A stretch of DNA of 64,000 nucleotides, from the NCBI RefSeq assembly GCF_900601905.1, contig NZ_UWFA01000416.1:248001-312000 (forward strand). The letters run 5' to 3'. The notes beneath the pieces were generated by a model, which was not told the origin of the DNA, did not search any database, and saw nothing but the letters and a program-made list of their open reading frames with translations. Source of the stretch: Pseudomonas viridiflava (GTDB lineage: Bacteria > Pseudomonadota > Gammaproteobacteria > Pseudomonadales > Pseudomonadaceae). The first letter of the stretch is position 1. The number at the start of each line of letters is the position of its first letter. Below are positions 37,290-48,397 of the stretch, one piece after another. Made by a program: the position numbers and the translations under genes.

Positions 37290-38599
37290 GCGCGATCGTT
37301 TTCCGCCTTACCGGCCGACGCCGCGTCTTCAGACGCTTTACCGGGCTTGCCTTGCAATTGCTGGCCGGGCCCTGCGGGTACGTCCTTGCTGTCACTGACC
37401 ACTTCAACCTCGGCGCCGTCGCGCAACCGGTCGGTGCCCTCCAGCACAACCCGATCACCGGCTGCCAGCCCTTGGCTGACGACCGTGGACTGCTCGTTGC
37501 TGGCGCCGGTCTTGAGTTCACGGATCTTGACCTTCTTGTCGCCATCCATCACGTAGACAAAGGTGCCGTTGTTACCGAACTGCACCGATGCGGTAGGGAT
37601 CAGCACGGCCTGCTTGAGTGTGTCTGCCAGCAGGTGGACATTGACGAACTGATTGGGAAACAGCACTTCATTCTGGTTATCGAACCGCGCCTTGAATTTC
37701 AGGGTGCCGGTGGCGACGTCGATCTGGTTGTCGAGGCTGGCGAGCACGCCGTCAGCCTGCCGTTTCAGGTCGCCGCGATCCCAGGCTTCCACCGGCAATT
37801 TGTCACCGCTGCGATAACGGCTGATCACCGCAGACAGGTCTTTCTCCGGCAGGGTGAACGCCACGGTAATGGGTTTGGTCTGGGTGATCACCACCAGGGC
37901 AGTGGTGTCATTGGCAGCCACGAGATTGCCGACGTCCAGCTGCTTGAGGCCGATACGACCGGCGATGGGCGCACGGATGCGGGTGAATTCAAGGTTCAGC
38001 CTGGCATCGCCCACGGCGGCCTGATTGGTCTTGATGGTGCCCTGATACTGATTGACCAGCGACTCGGCGGTGTCCAGCGTCTGCTTGGCGATGCTGTCCT
38101 CGGCGTACAAGCCGCGATAGCGCTGGACATCCAGCTGGGCATTCTTGAGCAAGGCCTGATTGGTCGCCAGGGTACCTTCGGCTTGCTGCAAGGCGATCTG
38201 ATAACTGCGCGGGTCAATTTCCGCCAGCAGGTCGCCGGCCTTGACCATCTGGCCTTCCTGGAAGTTGATCTTGACCAGTTCACCGGCCACCCGGCTGCGC
38301 ACGTTGATGGTGTTCATCGCCGTCACAGTCCCCAGTGCCTTGTAATAGATCGGGAAGTCACCCAATACCGCCGGGGCCACCCGCACCGGCACCGCCAGCG
38401 CCGAGCCGCCAAAGCCCGGACGGGCAACGCTGCCGTGAGCCGCACCACCCGCTTTGCGCGTGCTGGCCCCGTCTTTCTGTGACGCCGATGTCGGCCACAA
38501 CCACCAGCACAGACCGGCGATAACCAACAGGATCAGCAGACTGATAAGCCAGCGACGGGAACTACGGGAGCCAGACGATTGCATGAATAAATCAACCAT
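37286..38599 (-). CDS. muxA: RND efflux periplasmic adaptor MuxA
   Basis: This membrane-fusion protein links the pump to the outer-membrane channel. It has an N-terminal membrane anchor ('[21 protein letters not shown]', about 15 residues in), the hairpin and lipoyl parts ('[21 protein letters not shown]'), and a beta-barrel. The start is uncertain: ATG at 38599 (437 residues) was chosen, with GTG at 38638 and ATG at 38584 as alternatives; none has a good ribosome site. It is the first gene of muxABC-opmB, the standard order. Confidence 0.9.
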   Translation of the reverse strand: MVDLFMQSSGSRSSRRWLISLLILLVIAGLCWWLWPTSASQKDGASTRKAGGAAHGSVARPGFGGSALAVPVRVAPAVLGDFPIYYKALGTVTAMNTINVRSRVAGELVKINFQEGQMVKAGDLLAEIDPRSYQIALQQAEGTLATNQALLKNAQLDVQRYRGLYAEDSIAKQTLDTAESLVNQYQGTIKTNQAAVGDARLNLEFTRIRAPIAGRIGLKQLDVGNLVAANDTTALVVITQTKPITVAFTLPEKDLSAVISRYRSGDKLPVEAWDRGDLKRQADGVLASLDNQIDVATGTLKFKARFDNQNEVLFPNQFVNVHLLADTLKQAVLIPTASVQFGNNGTFVYVMDGDKKVKIRELKTGASNEQSTVVSQGLAAGDRVVLEGTDRLRDGAEVEVVSDSKDVPAGPGQQLQGKPGKASEDAASAGKAENDRA

Positions 38600-38712
38600 T
38601 GCGGGTGGGGCTTCTTCAGGAGGCTGAACAATAAGCACAGTTGCGTGACAAGCAAAGCGGCTTTACCGGCAATTTACTTTGTCCTTACTTTTGTTAAACA
38701 CCTGAAGCGTAA

Positions 38713-38742
38713 ACGAAAAACGGCCTGAAGATATTCAGGCCG
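38713..38742 (-). terminator. Rho-independent terminator of tpx
   Basis: On the minus strand CGGCCTGAA pairs with TTCAGGCCG around a four-base loop (38721-38742) and is followed by TTTTTCGTTT. It closes the tpx transcript 18 bases after the stop and separates it from muxA. Confidence 0.9.
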
Positions 38743-38760
38743 CCCAAGTGTTGCCAGGTA

Positions 38761-39261
38761 TTACTTGAGGACAGCCAGCGCCGCCTCGTAGTCAGGTTCC
38801 TGACCGATTTCCGGGACCAGTTCGCTGTGCAGGACCTTGTCATGTTCATCCAGGACCACGACCGCACGCGTCGTCAGGCCAACCATCGAGCCATCGGCAA
38901 TCGCCACGCCATAGTCAACCATGAACTGGGCGCCTCGCATGGTGGACAGGTTTTTCACGTTTTCCAGGCCTTCGGCACCGCAGAAACGCGCCTGGGCAAA
39001 CGGCAGGTCAGCGGAAATGCACAGCACCACAGCATTGTTCAGCTCGCTGGCCTGGGCATTGAACTTGCGCACGGACGTCGCGCAGGTAGGGGTATCGACG
39101 CTAGGGAAAATATTCAGCACTTTGCGCTTGCCGGCAAAGTCCGCCAGTGTCACGTCGGCCAGATCACCACCGACCAGCGAAAAGGCCGGAGCTTGCGCAC
39201 CGACTTTCGGCAGTTCGCCGTTGATGTGGACAGGATTGCCTCTGCGAGTCACTTGAGCCAT
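38761..39261 (-). CDS. tpx: Thiol peroxidase Tpx
   Basis: The start was set at 39261 (166 residues), preceded by AAGGACT; 33 extra upstream codons do not fit the family. It is an atypical 2-Cys peroxiredoxin that reduces peroxides with thioredoxin. Cys60 in '[13 protein letters not shown]' is the peroxidatic residue and Cys94 in 'ARFCGAEG' the resolving one, as in E. coli Tpx. It has its own terminator and lies downstream of tamB. Confidence 0.95.
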   Translation of the reverse strand: MAQVTRRGNPVHINGELPKVGAQAPAFSLVGGDLADVTLADFAGKRKVLNIFPSVDTPTCATSVRKFNAQASELNNAVVLCISADLPFAQARFCGAEGLENVKNLSTMRGAQFMVDYGVAIADGSMVGLTTRAVVVLDEHDKVLHSELVPEIGQEPDYEAALAVLK

Positions 39262-39367
39262 GAACTGAGTCCTTTTTTCGAGGGTGGGTGAGACCGGGAA
39301 GTTAATCATGAAAGTGGTGACCGACCTAGACCGCAGGCCAATCAATTTGCAGCTGGCCACTGCCCGA

Positions 39368-42300
39368 TCAGAAATCCCGCTTGTAGAAAATATCCAGCGA
39401 GCTCGCCAGCCCGCTGGCTGCTTCGAGGTACACCCTTTTGCTCAACATGTAGCGCAACGCCAGGGTGTTGGCCGGTTCGAACACGCCTACGCCATAACGC
39501 AGGCTTAGTTTGTCGGTGATTTTGCCACTGGCGACGACGTTGGTCTTATCCCCGGAACCTGAGGTGTCCAGCTCGAAATCCTTGATACCCAGATTCTGCG
39601 CCAGCCTGCCGGTGGTCGACTCACTGCCCGCCAGCCCCAGGGCCAGCGCAGCCTGAGCCATCATGTTGCTGTCTTCACCGGTGTTGTTCAGTGGCCGACC
39701 CAGTACCAGATAGGACAGCGCCTGCTCCTGGCTCATGGCGGGCTCGGAAAAAACCGTGGTGGTCGGCTGTTCCGCGCTGCCCGACAGGCGAATGCCAGCG
39801 ATCACGTCGTCAGTCTGGCGAATCGCTTCGACATCCAGATAAGGCTGATCAACCGGCCCGGCAAACAGGATGCGCGCCTTGCGAATGGTCAGCCGCTGCC
39901 CGTAAGCCCGGTAGCGGCCATTATTGAGGTTCAGCTCGCCCCGGGTGTCCATGTTGTCGCCGATGTGCACGCGCCCGGCCAGATCCGCAGTCAGGCCAAA
40001 ACCGGTAAAGCCGAGTTTTTCCTGGCCCACCTGCACGTCGATATCCATCGCCATCGCCAGCGGCGGCGCGCCCTGCTCCGTTTGCTGGCCGACGATGACC
40101 GTATCCCCGGACAACTTGACGGTCGAGGCCGGCAACTGGCGGATCGTGATGTCACCTTTGGGGATCAGCACCTTGCCGGAAATAGCCAGCCGTCCTTCTT
40201 TCATGGCGATGTTCAGGTCGGGGGCCGCCTCAAGGGTCGCGTAGGGTTCAACGGTCACCGGCAGTTTCGAGCCCTTGATATTCAGGTCCACCAGCAGCGC
40301 CTGTCCCCAGCCAATCTTCCCGCCCAGGGTGCCGCGCCCGACCGGACCACTGCTCCATTTGCCGTCCAGCGTCACGTTTTCCCCCACGATCAGCGCCTGA
40401 ACCTGTAGGTTCTGCAGGCTCATCGGCAGCTCCGGACCGGAGACTTCGCCACCGCTGAGTACCACGCTGCCATTGACCTGCGGTGTCAATAGATCGCCAG
40501 ACAGCCGACCGCTGCCGTTGAGTTTGCCATTGAGGGTTTGCACCATGGGCAGGAACGGCCGGGCGATGGAAATATCCAGGCCGCTGAGGTTGAAGCTGCC
40601 GTTCAAGGTTTTACCCTTGGCCAGCGGATCGATCTGGGCAACGATCGCCAACGCGCCGAGCCTGGCGCCACGGAAGTCCAGACGACTGTCAATCAGCTTG
40701 GGCGTCAGCCGGCTGTTCAGCACCAGGGTTTCGTAAGGGAAATCCAGCCACTGATTGTTCTCCTTGATCCGCAGCGTGCCGCCGTTTGCATTGACCGTGA
40801 TCTGCCCGTTCGGCCCTGCGGCAGGCACATCCAGCTGTACATCCGCGTTGAGTGCGCCTTTCCAGGCGAAATCCTTCGGCATCCATTGGGCGAGGCTGTC
40901 CAGCGGGAAATTCTTCAGGTGGTAGCGCAAGCGCGGCTCCGGCATCAGGCGCTGATCTTCACCACACAGGCTCGCAGGCCCCGAGACCCAGCAATGGGCA
41001 GCGAAATTGACTTTGCCATCAGCTAACCGCTCCAGTTTCGCGGCTTGCTGCAGACGCCAGTTTTGCCCGCCGGTCTGCACGTTGCCCGAGGCCAGCCGAC
41101 CACGCCAGTTGCCTTGATCCAGCGTACCGTCCAGCGCCAGCCCCAGTTTGAGCTGCGGGCCTTGCAGATCAAGCTTGAGCTGTTGACGCTTGATGTCGCC
41201 CTGAGCATCGACGGTCAGCGTACCCAGCTGGGTGTCCCCCAGTTGAATGCCGCTGCCTTTGACATCAATGTCGGCACGCTGCGCGTTATCCAGGCGGACG
41301 CCGAGCGTCAGGCTCTGCAAACGGTTCTCCTGAAACGCCAGTTGCGAGCCCTGCAGCGCCAGATTGCCTTGCGGTGCCTGCAGCGTGCCCGCGACGTCGA
41401 GGCGCCCCTTGGCCTGGCCTTGCAACCCGGGCCAGAGCTGGCCCAGGCGCGGCAGGTTGATGTCCAGCTGACCATCCAAACGCTGCTGCAAACTGCCAGC
41501 ACCCTGTATCCGGTTATCGCCCAAGCGGACCTGCAGTGCGCCGACGTTCCATTTGTCAGCGCCGCCATCGGCTTTGAGCTGCAAGCCTGCGGGTTGCCCG
41601 CGCAGACGCCCCTTGAGGTCAAGATCGGCATTGAGGCTCAACTGTTGGTCTTTGAACTGCCCTTTGCTGCGCAGGGGGCCGGCGAGCGTGCCGGGCATCT
41701 GCGCGACCCAGTAGGCGGGGTCGATGGCGCTCAGCTCCAGCGCGGTATCCCAGGCAATGCCGTCGGCGAATTGCAGGTTGAGATGGCCGGTGGCTTTGCC
41801 TTGCCCGGCAACCATATCCAGCTGCGGCAGGAATATCCGGGTGAGATCGCCACTGAACGGGCTGGAAAGACTGAACGCGCCCGCAGGCCCATCAAGGTTT
41901 GCGTTGAAGTTGCCCAAGTACTTGCCATCGGTATAGGACACTTCACCCTGAAACTTGCGAAGCATTACCTGCGGCGCCTCGATAGCCGGATACAGCCGGT
42001 GCCAGGGGAAGTCGAGCCAATCGATTTTTGCCTCGGCACGCAGCCCTTTCTCCCAGTTCACCCAGCCGTTCAGCTGCAGACGTTGTTCGGGGCTAGCGTT
42101 CAGGTCCAGCCCCTGGAGAGTCGCTCCTCTGGCATCAACCCGGCCGTTGAGTGCCAGCGCTACCGGACCTTTTTCAGCGGGCAGGCTGGCCGAGCCCATT
42201 AGCGCATAACCCGCTTGCAGGTTGCCTCGGGCGTTGAGTACCACTTGATTGAGCTGCAGGGTATCGGGCAGCGCTGCGCTCGCCTTGAAGGCCTCGGCGC

Positions 42301-43057
42301 TGATCGTCAGTTGCGCCGGGAGATTTTCTGCCAACGGCTGAACTTCACCGTTGAACTGCCCGTCAAGATAGCCGCTGATGCGGCCTGAAAGCTGCAAGGT
42401 CTTGAGTACGTCACCCTGAATATCCAGATTCATCGCCCAGGGTTTGCTGTCCTGATCGGGAAGTTTCAATAAACCGGTTGCCTGTAACGGCCAGTCGCCA
42501 GAAGGCTGGAGTAAACCGGCCAGATCCAGCACCAGGTCATCACGCTGCAGATGTACGCTGTCCAGGCGCAAGCCTTCGGTGGTCCAGTGAGCCGCCAGGT
42601 GCAGATCACGAAACTGGTCTGCGCCATCCAGCTGCAGGCTGCCGATGCTCACGTCACCCAGCTCGATGGCCAGTGGTAGCTTCAAGTCAGGCAGCGTGAT
42701 CGGCCCGCTCGTGGCTGGCTCGGTATTGGCAGCCAGTTGCAGGCGGACCTGCGTCGCCTGCAGACGATCGATGCACAGCGTCATTTTCAACAGGCAACCC
42801 GGCGACCATGCCAGGGCCGGCGCGTCCAGTTCGACATGGGTCGCACCTTGCTGCCACACCAGCCGGTCGGCGCTCCAGGAACTACCCAGACGGCCGTTGA
42901 ACTGCTCAACCTGTAAACCGGGCACCCGTGCCAGCGCCCAGCGGGTGCCTGACTCGGTACCTAGCACCAGCCAGAGGCAGGCCACCAACACAAAGAGGAT
43001 TGCCAGCAGGCTGAGGCCGAAGAGTTTCAGTCCGCGAGGCCAGTTAACAGTACTCAC
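39368..43057 (-). CDS. tamB: Translocation and assembly module subunit TamB
   Basis: This 1229-residue protein has an N-terminal membrane anchor (about residues 10-32) and a very long beta-rich body, ending in the conserved DUF490 domain (about 880-1229, '[22 protein letters not shown]'). TamB spans the periplasm, works with TamA, and helps outer-membrane protein assembly and phospholipid transport. Its ATG overlaps the tamA stop by four bases, so the pair is translated together. Confidence 0.93.
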   Translation of the reverse strand: MSTVNWPRGLKLFGLSLLAILFVLVACLWLVLGTESGTRWALARVPGLQVEQFNGRLGSSWSADRLVWQQGATHVELDAPALAWSPGCLLKMTLCIDRLQATQVRLQLAANTEPATSGPITLPDLKLPLAIELGDVSIGSLQLDGADQFRDLHLAAHWTTEGLRLDSVHLQRDDLVLDLAGLLQPSGDWPLQATGLLKLPDQDSKPWAMNLDIQGDVLKTLQLSGRISGYLDGQFNGEVQPLAENLPAQLTISAEAFKASAALPDTLQLNQVVLNARGNLQAGYALMGSASLPAEKGPVALALNGRVDARGATLQGLDLNASPEQRLQLNGWVNWEKGLRAEAKIDWLDFPWHRLYPAIEAPQVMLRKFQGEVSYTDGKYLGNFNANLDGPAGAFSLSSPFSGDLTRIFLPQLDMVAGQGKATGHLNLQFADGIAWDTALELSAIDPAYWVAQMPGTLAGPLRSKGQFKDQQLSLNADLDLKGRLRGQPAGLQLKADGGADKWNVGALQVRLGDNRIQGAGSLQQRLDGQLDINLPRLGQLWPGLQGQAKGRLDVAGTLQAPQGNLALQGSQLAFQENRLQSLTLGVRLDNAQRADIDVKGSGIQLGDTQLGTLTVDAQGDIKRQQLKLDLQGPQLKLGLALDGTLDQGNWRGRLASGNVQTGGQNWRLQQAAKLERLADGKVNFAAHCWVSGPASLCGEDQRLMPEPRLRYHLKNFPLDSLAQWMPKDFAWKGALNADVQLDVPAAGPNGQITVNANGGTLRIKENNQWLDFPYETLVLNSRLTPKLIDSRLDFRGARLGALAIVAQIDPLAKGKTLNGSFNLSGLDISIARPFLPMVQTLNGKLNGSGRLSGDLLTPQVNGSVVLSGGEVSGPELPMSLQNLQVQALIVGENVTLDGKWSSGPVGRGTLGGKIGWGQALLVDLNIKGSKLPVTVEPYATLEAAPDLNIAMKEGRLAISGKVLIPKGDITIRQLPASTVKLSGDTVIVGQQTEQGAPPLAMAMDIDVQVGQEKLGFTGFGLTADLAGRVHIGDNMDTRGELNLNNGRYRAYGQRLTIRKARILFAGPVDQPYLDVEAIRQTDDVIAGIRLSGSAEQPTTTVFSEPAMSQEQALSYLVLGRPLNNTGEDSNMMAQAALALGLAGSESTTGRLAQNLGIKDFELDTSGSGDKTNVVASGKITDKLSLRYGVGVFEPANTLALRYMLSKRVYLEAASGLASSLDIFYKRDF

Positions 43058-44787
43058 AGCTCAGGCCCCATGGAAAAGTGCAGCCTGACGCCGCCATCAT
43101 CGTCCAGTGCGTGGGCCAGATCGAGGCGCAGAGGCCCTACCGGTGATACCCAGCGCACGCCGATGCCTACGCCGGTTTTCAGACTTGGCAGGTCCAGGCT
43201 GTTGAACGAATTACCCTGATCGACAAACGTCGCCACGCGCCACTTTTCGGCGATGGAGTATTGATACTCGACACTGCCCGCAATCATGTAGCGGCCGCCG
43301 ATTCGATCACCGTCGGAATTCTCCGGCGACAGCGTCTGGTAGTCGTAACCCCGAACGCTCTGATCGCCACCAGCAAAAAAGCGCAGCGACGGCGGGATGG
43401 ATTTATAGCCATTGGTGGCGTTGCCCCCCACTTGCACTCTGCCCAGAAAGCGATGGTTGTCCCACAGCGTGGTCAAGCCTTTGAGCAATACGGTGCCTCG
43501 CAGCAGGTTCGAGTCGGACATTACCCCCTCTTTGGCCGCCTGCGCATCGAATTGCAGCCGGTAACCGTTATGCGGGTCGATGCGGTTGTCGCTGCGCAGA
43601 TAGGAATAGCTGACCCCCGGCATCAACAGCGTGCTCAGGCCCGAGTCGTCGCCCAGGCGATATTCCTCGCGTTGCCATTTCAGGGATATCACCCGCTCCC
43701 AACCGCTGGGCAACTTGCTGTGCCATTCCGGGCCGATGGTGAGCAATTTGCTCAGGGTGTCGGTGCCGGCCAGTTCTTCATACTGATAACCCCCGGCAAA
43801 GCGCAGTTTGTCGGTCAGCGGCGGATCCAGCGGCACGTCGTACCACAGACCGACATTCTGCCGGGGCGCCGATAATTCGCTTTCAATACCGTAGCTGTGG
43901 CCCTGAGGGTTGACCCAGTGCCGCGTCCAGTTGGCCTTGCCTCGCGGCCCGACATCCGTTGAATAACCCAGGCCCAGCCCCATAGTGCGTGGCTTGCGGG
44001 TATCGAGCTGGACCACCACCGGGATCTCGCGCCCCACCGCAGCGGTCGGCGCGGCATCGACGCGCACACCTTCGAAATAGCCGCTGGTCTGCATCGCCTG
44101 ATTGAGCTCGGCAATCAATTCGGAGTCGTAGGGGGTGTCTTCCTTGAAGGGCACCATGCGCCGCAACAGGTCGTCATCGAAGGGCGCATCGCCGCTGAAA
44201 GTGACTTTGCCCAAGGTGTAACGCGGGCCGCTGTCGTAGACCAGATCAATGTCCGCAACCCCCGCCGCGGGATCAACCGAGAGACGCTGCCGGGTGAAAC
44301 GCCCGGAGAAGAATCCGTACCGCGAGGCCTGATTCTGGATCAGCCGCTTGGCGTCTTCGTAATGACCATGATTGAGCACCGCACCACTCTTGAGCGCGTC
44401 ACTCTGCGGCACCCGGAAGGCCTTCATCGACGCCGCTTCGCCGTCGATACGGACCGTGACATTGCGCAGATGGATAGGCTCACCGGCTTGCACATCGATA
44501 ATCAGTTGCGGCCGGTTGTCCCGACCATTCTGCACATCGCTGCGAACCACTGCCTGGTAATAACCTAATGCCTGGGCGGCGCGCTGGGCCTGCTCTTCAG
44601 CGCCTATGCTGAAATGTTGCAGGCCTTGCGCATCACGCTCGCCGGGGCTGCCCACGTAGCCTTCGACATTGGCTTTGAGCTCGGAGTTGGCGGGTGTGAC
44701 CCTGACATCCAGTCGCGCATCGGCCAAGGCCGCGACGCTTGTAACACTGAGGATCAGACCGCTGGTGAACATTGCGAAAAACTTCAT
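43054..44787 (-). CDS. tamA: Translocation and assembly module subunit TamA
   Basis: The start was set at 44787 ('MKFFAMFTSGLILSVTSVAALA', a signal peptide), giving 577 residues; a GTG at 44820 would add 11. Three POTRA domains (about 25-270) precede an Omp85 barrel, recognised by 'GLGLGYSTDVG' and the conserved 'RFFAGGDQSVRGYDYQ' motif near 480. It is an outer-membrane protein that partners TamB, encoded directly downstream. Confidence 0.93.
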   Translation of the reverse strand: MKFFAMFTSGLILSVTSVAALADARLDVRVTPANSELKANVEGYVGSPGERDAQGLQHFSIGAEEQAQRAAQALGYYQAVVRSDVQNGRDNRPQLIIDVQAGEPIHLRNVTVRIDGEAASMKAFRVPQSDALKSGAVLNHGHYEDAKRLIQNQASRYGFFSGRFTRQRLSVDPAAGVADIDLVYDSGPRYTLGKVTFSGDAPFDDDLLRRMVPFKEDTPYDSELIAELNQAMQTSGYFEGVRVDAAPTAAVGREIPVVVQLDTRKPRTMGLGLGYSTDVGPRGKANWTRHWVNPQGHSYGIESELSAPRQNVGLWYDVPLDPPLTDKLRFAGGYQYEELAGTDTLSKLLTIGPEWHSKLPSGWERVISLKWQREEYRLGDDSGLSTLLMPGVSYSYLRSDNRIDPHNGYRLQFDAQAAKEGVMSDSNLLRGTVLLKGLTTLWDNHRFLGRVQVGGNATNGYKSIPPSLRFFAGGDQSVRGYDYQTLSPENSDGDRIGGRYMIAGSVEYQYSIAEKWRVATFVDQGNSFNSLDLPSLKTGVGIGVRWVSPVGPLRLDLAHALDDDGGVRLHFSMGPEL

Positions 44788-44853
44788 GGCGCGAATGCTA
44801 ACACGAGGTACGGCTGCCACTAAAACCCGCCAAAACGCATAGTTTTCATGTTG

Positions 44854-45504
44854 TTAAGCCATGTTTTGCGGGGAAACCTGCGGGTTTGGGTGAAAAAACA
44901 CATGTTCTCGGACCGTTCCCACAGCAACTTCGCCGATTTCCTCGTAGCCCTGTCGCTTATAGAACTCCAGATAACGCGGATTCCCAGTGTCAACGACGAC
45001 GCCTTGAGAGTTCTCATCCACTGCACACCAATCGTGGACCGCCTGTAGCAGTTGCTCACCCAGGTGCTTACCCTGAAATTCCGGATGGATACCCACAAGC
45101 GGTAGCACATGCACTGCCTCCGACGGCAGGCATGCCAGTACAGAATTGTAGTACTCCAGATAGCGCCGGGTGCAATTGAAACCGGTGCTCAGCACCATCC
45201 GCAGCCGCCACGCCCAGCTCTCGGTGATACCCAGGCGCCGTTGTGGCGGTGCAATCAATGCGACGCCCACGAGCCGGTCTTCAATGAACAACCCGATGGC
45301 GGGCAAATCCTGCAGAAAGTGTTGTTTGACCAGCTCGCGTACAGTGGCGCGCACGCGTTGATCGAAGCCCGCGCGCTGTGCATTGAACAGGTAGGCAAAG
45401 CTCGGCTCGTGCCGATACGCGTGATAAAGCAGCGAACGGGTTTCCCTGGAATAACCGCTGTCGAGTTGGCGCACCTGGGCCACGGTGGCAGACGATTCGG
45501 GCAT
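44854..45504 (-). CDS. GNAT-family N-acetyltransferase
   Basis: The start was set at the ATG at 45504, which has GAGG eight bases upstream, giving 216 residues; the frame is open for 27 codons before it. The acetyl-CoA loop is '[15 protein letters not shown]' (about 138-152) with the Q-x-x-x-x-G pattern. The C-terminal '[15 protein letters not shown]' is the usual last strand-helix region. The substrate is unknown. It precedes tamA by 66 bases on the same strand and may share its transcript. Confidence 0.85.
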   Translation of the reverse strand: MPESSATVAQVRQLDSGYSRETRSLLYHAYRHEPSFAYLFNAQRAGFDQRVRATVRELVKQHFLQDLPAIGLFIEDRLVGVALIAPPQRRLGITESWAWRLRMVLSTGFNCTRRYLEYYNSVLACLPSEAVHVLPLVGIHPEFQGKHLGEQLLQAVHDWCAVDENSQGVVVDTGNPRYLEFYKRQGYEEIGEVAVGTVREHVFFHPNPQVSPQNMA

Positions 45505-45720
45505 GAAATTGACCTCGTATGGACGACGCGGCTCGAACGGCAGCGTTCTGGTGATATAAGGCTTCGAGTCATGGCCTGCGGCCACAGTTCAACCCGGCGT
45601 TCTGATACGGGCCGGGTTGTGGCGGTTCACGCTAAAACAACAGGTTGGGCGCCTCAGGCTGGTGATGCGCCCGGAGGTCAGCTAGCATCGCTTTTTTGCT
45701 TTGCTCAGGACTGCCGCCCC

Positions 45721-46533
45721 ATGAAAATCGTCTCGTTCAATATCAACGGTCTGCGTGCCCGACCTCATCAGCTGGCGGCGCTGATCGAAAAACACCAGCC
45801 GGATGTCATCGGCCTGCAGGAAACCAAGGTCTCTGACGAGCAATTCCCCCAGGCAGAAATCGAAGCGCTGGGCTACCACGTGCATTTCCACGGTCAGAAA
45901 GGCCATTACGGTGTGGCGCTGTTGTCACGCAAGATGCCGCTGGCCCTGCACAAGGGCTTCGATACAGACGACGAAGAGGCTCAGAAACGCTTCATCTGGG
46001 GCACGTTCGCAGATGACGATGGCCTGCCGGTGACCGTCATGAACGGCTATTTCCCGCAAGGCGAAAGCCGCGACCACCCGACCAAGTTCCCCGCCAAGCA
46101 ACGTTTTTACAATGACCTGCAGCAGCTGCTGGAAACCCGTTTCAGCAATGATCAGCCTCTGATCGTGATGGGTGACGTGAATATTTCCCCGCAAGACAGC
46201 GACATTGGCATCGGGCCGGACAACGCCAAGCGCTGGTTGAAAACCGGCAAGTGCAGCTTCCTGCCGGAAGAGCGCGAGTGGATGGAGCGTCTGAAGAACT
46301 GGGGCCTGGTGGACAGCTTCCGCCATCTTTATCCAGAGGTGATTGATCAATTCAGCTGGTTTGATTACCGCAGCCGCGGCTTCGAGGACCAGCCCAAGCG
46401 CGGGCTGCGCATCGACCTGATCATGGCGTCACACGGGCTGCAGCCGCGGATCAAGGCGGCAGGTGTGGATTACGATTTGCGCGGCATGGAAAAGCCTTCT
46501 GACCACGCGCCGATCTGGCTTGAATTGAGCTGA
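45721..46533 (+). CDS. xthA: Exodeoxyribonuclease III
   Basis: The start was set at 45721 ('[22 protein letters not shown]'), giving 270 residues; the frame is open far upstream but unrelated. The exonuclease III marks are present: '[10 protein letters not shown]' (metal-binding Glu, about 29-38), 'GDVNISPQD' and the C-terminal 'RIDLIMAS' and '[10 protein letters not shown]'. It repairs abasic sites and trims 3' ends. It is divergent from the GNAT gene. Confidence 0.93.
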   Translation: MKIVSFNINGLRARPHQLAALIEKHQPDVIGLQETKVSDEQFPQAEIEALGYHVHFHGQKGHYGVALLSRKMPLALHKGFDTDDEEAQKRFIWGTFADDDGLPVTVMNGYFPQGESRDHPTKFPAKQRFYNDLQQLLETRFSNDQPLIVMGDVNISPQDSDIGIGPDNAKRWLKTGKCSFLPEEREWMERLKNWGLVDSFRHLYPEVIDQFSWFDYRSRGFEDQPKRGLRIDLIMASHGLQPRIKAAGVDYDLRGMEKPSDHAPIWLELS

Positions 46534-46562
46534 GCCAGTCAGGCTCTTCGTACCCCGGCTAA

Positions 46563-46628
46563 AGCGCACGAGCAGAGCGAGGCCGCGATAGCGGTCCGTC
46601 TGCACCCCGTCATCGCAGCTCGTGCGCT
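46563..46628. repeat. Long inverted repeat between xthA and the phosphate-binding fusion gene
   Basis: AGCGCACGAGC (46563-46573) and GCTCGTGCGCT (46618-46628) are perfect 11-base arms around a 44-base spacer. Its core differs from the REP pairs of this window. It may be a terminator-like structure or another repeat family. Confidence 0.6.
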
Positions 46629-46716
46629 GCGGCGTGGCAAACGCTATAACCGTCACATCATTGTCACACACCTGTCTTATTCTCCGAGCATTCCCTCCTC
46701 CCTCAAGGTGCCGCAG

Positions 46717-48054
46717 ATGTTGCGCGCTGTGTTTTTGCTGGCTGCGACCGCGCTGTTTTCAGCGAACGCAGCGGCTGCCCTGCCCTTACCCGCCGACAAT
46801 GCCCCCGCGCTACGCCTTCAAGGCTCCAACACCATTGGTGCCGAGCTGGGTCCAGCGCTGGCCGAAGGCCTTTTGCGCAAGCAAGGCCTGCAGGCCGTGC
46901 ACACTGAAGCGGGGATGGTCACGAACGAATTGCGCGTCATCGGCACTGCGCACGACGGTCGTCAGGTCACCATCGAGGTCGCCGCTCACGGTTCAGGCAC
47001 CGGATTCAATGCGTTGAAGACCGGTAAAACGGATCTGGCCGCATCGTCTCGCCCGATCAAGGACAAAGAAGCGCTGGAACTCGCCAGCCTGGGCGACATG
47101 CACAGCCCGCTTGCCGAACAAGTCATCGCCATTGATGGCGTAGCGGTCATCCTGCACCCCACAAACCCGTTGCGGGAATTGACTACCCGGCAACTGGCGG
47201 GGATCTTCTCCGGCGAGATTCATGACTGGGAGCAATTGGGGGCTCCTGCGGGACAGATTCATCTCTATGCCCGGGATGAACAGTCAGGCACCTTCGAGAC
47301 CTTCAGGGCGCTGGTTTTGCTCAAGTTCGGTAAAGCCCTGGCGCATCAGGCGCAACGCTTCGAGTCCAGCGAGCAGCTCTCGGACAGCGTCAGCCAGGAT
47401 CGTCAGGCCATTGGTTTTATCGGCCTGCCCTACGTCCGTCATGCCAAAGCGGTGGCGGTGGTTGACGGTGACTCCAGACCCATGCTGCCGACCATCAGCC
47501 TGATCGCCACAGAAGACTATCCGCTGTCGCGGCGGCTTTACCTGTACGTGCCCACCGAGTTGCGTCACCGCTGGGCATTGGCTTTTGTGCGCTTCGCCCA
47601 GAGCCAGGAAGGCCAGGCCATCGTGGCGCAGAGCGGGTTTGTCGCGCAGACGGTGCAATCGGTCAAGGTTCAACCCACGGCGCAGATGCCGGTCGAGTAT
47701 CAGGCGCTGACCCGGGACAGTGAACGGCTGTCCGTCAACTTCCGCTTCGCTCAGGGCAGTGCGTCGCTGGATAACAAAGCCCTGCAGGATGTGCAGCGCG
47801 TGGTGGATTACCTCAAGCGCCATGACAAGCTCAATCAGCGAGTGACGCTGGTCGGCTTCGGCGACGCCAAGAGTGACCCGCAGCGGGCTGCCTTGCTCTC
47901 GCGATTACGCGCCATGGCCGTCAGGCGGGAGCTGGTGAAAAACCACATCATGCTGCGTGACGTGCGCGGCTTTGGCGATCAGATGCCGGTGGCCAGCAAC
48001 GAGGTGGACGAAGGACGCATCAAAAACCGCCGGGTCGAAGTCTGGGTGGATTGA
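46717..48054 (+). CDS. PstS-like phosphate-binding domain fused to OmpA C-terminal domain
   Basis: The start was set at the ATG at 46717 after CAAGG (445 residues); a GTG at 46708 is possible. A signal peptide (about 1-24) leads into a PstS-like binding domain (about 30-310; 'LRLQGSNTIGAEL', 'AHGSGTGFNAL', 'RDEQSGTFETF'), followed by an OmpA-type peptidoglycan-binding domain (about 325-445; 'NFRFAQGSASL', 'RIKNRRVEVWVD'). It should sit in the periplasm held to the wall. No pst transporter gene is nearby, so it may serve as a phosphate scavenger or sensor. Confidence 0.88.
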   Translation: MLRAVFLLAATALFSANAAAALPLPADNAPALRLQGSNTIGAELGPALAEGLLRKQGLQAVHTEAGMVTNELRVIGTAHDGRQVTIEVAAHGSGTGFNALKTGKTDLAASSRPIKDKEALELASLGDMHSPLAEQVIAIDGVAVILHPTNPLRELTTRQLAGIFSGEIHDWEQLGAPAGQIHLYARDEQSGTFETFRALVLLKFGKALAHQAQRFESSEQLSDSVSQDRQAIGFIGLPYVRHAKAVAVVDGDSRPMLPTISLIATEDYPLSRRLYLYVPTELRHRWALAFVRFAQSQEGQAIVAQSGFVAQTVQSVKVQPTAQMPVEYQALTRDSERLSVNFRFAQGSASLDNKALQDVQRVVDYLKRHDKLNQRVTLVGFGDAKSDPQRAALLSRLRAMAVRRELVKNHIMLRDVRGFGDQMPVASNEVDEGRIKNRRVEVWVD

Positions 48055-48150
48055 TCGCGGCACCTGGTCGGTCCGGACTGTCAGTCGCTGTGCTTGCAAC
48101 TACGCTCAAGGGACAACAACCTCCAGCGTGCCGCAGCGAAAAACCAGGTC

Positions 48151-48387
48151 ATGAAAAAACCTCCCGAACATCAGGCTTCTCCTGAAAACAGCCCTCCTAC
48201 CCTGCGGCAGATGCTGCACAGCGTCCTGGCGGCTGCGTTCGGCGTACAAAGCGCGAAGAACCGCGAGCGGGACTTTACCCGGGGTAAGCCGGCGCACTTT
48301 CTGGTCCTGGGGGCAGTCTTCACGGTGATCTTTGCCGCGCTGCTGTTCGGCGTGGTGCAACTGGTGGTTTATTTCGCGGTGGGCTGA
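48151..48387 (+). CDS. DUF2970 small membrane protein
   Basis: The start was set at 48151 ('MKKPPEHQ'), giving 78 residues. 'MLHSVLAAAFGVQSAKNRERDF' and one C-terminal membrane segment (about 52-76) fit the DUF2970 family of small inner-membrane proteins of unknown function. It follows the phosphate-binding fusion gene by 96 bases and converges on the next gene with a 10-base gap. Confidence 0.85.
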   Translation: MKKPPEHQASPENSPPTLRQMLHSVLAAAFGVQSAKNRERDFTRGKPAHFLVLGAVFTVIFAALLFGVVQLVVYFAVG

Positions 48388-48397
48388 GCCTTGCTGA

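Noticed and set aside
35073..37556. 827-codon plus-strand frame opposite muxB and muxA
   Set aside because: The composition is dominated by H, Q, R and G, typical of antisense frames of GC-rich genes; muxB/muxA are certain.
45109..45720. 204-codon upstream extension of xthA
   Set aside because: It is antisense to the GNAT gene; the exonuclease begins at [10 protein letters not shown].
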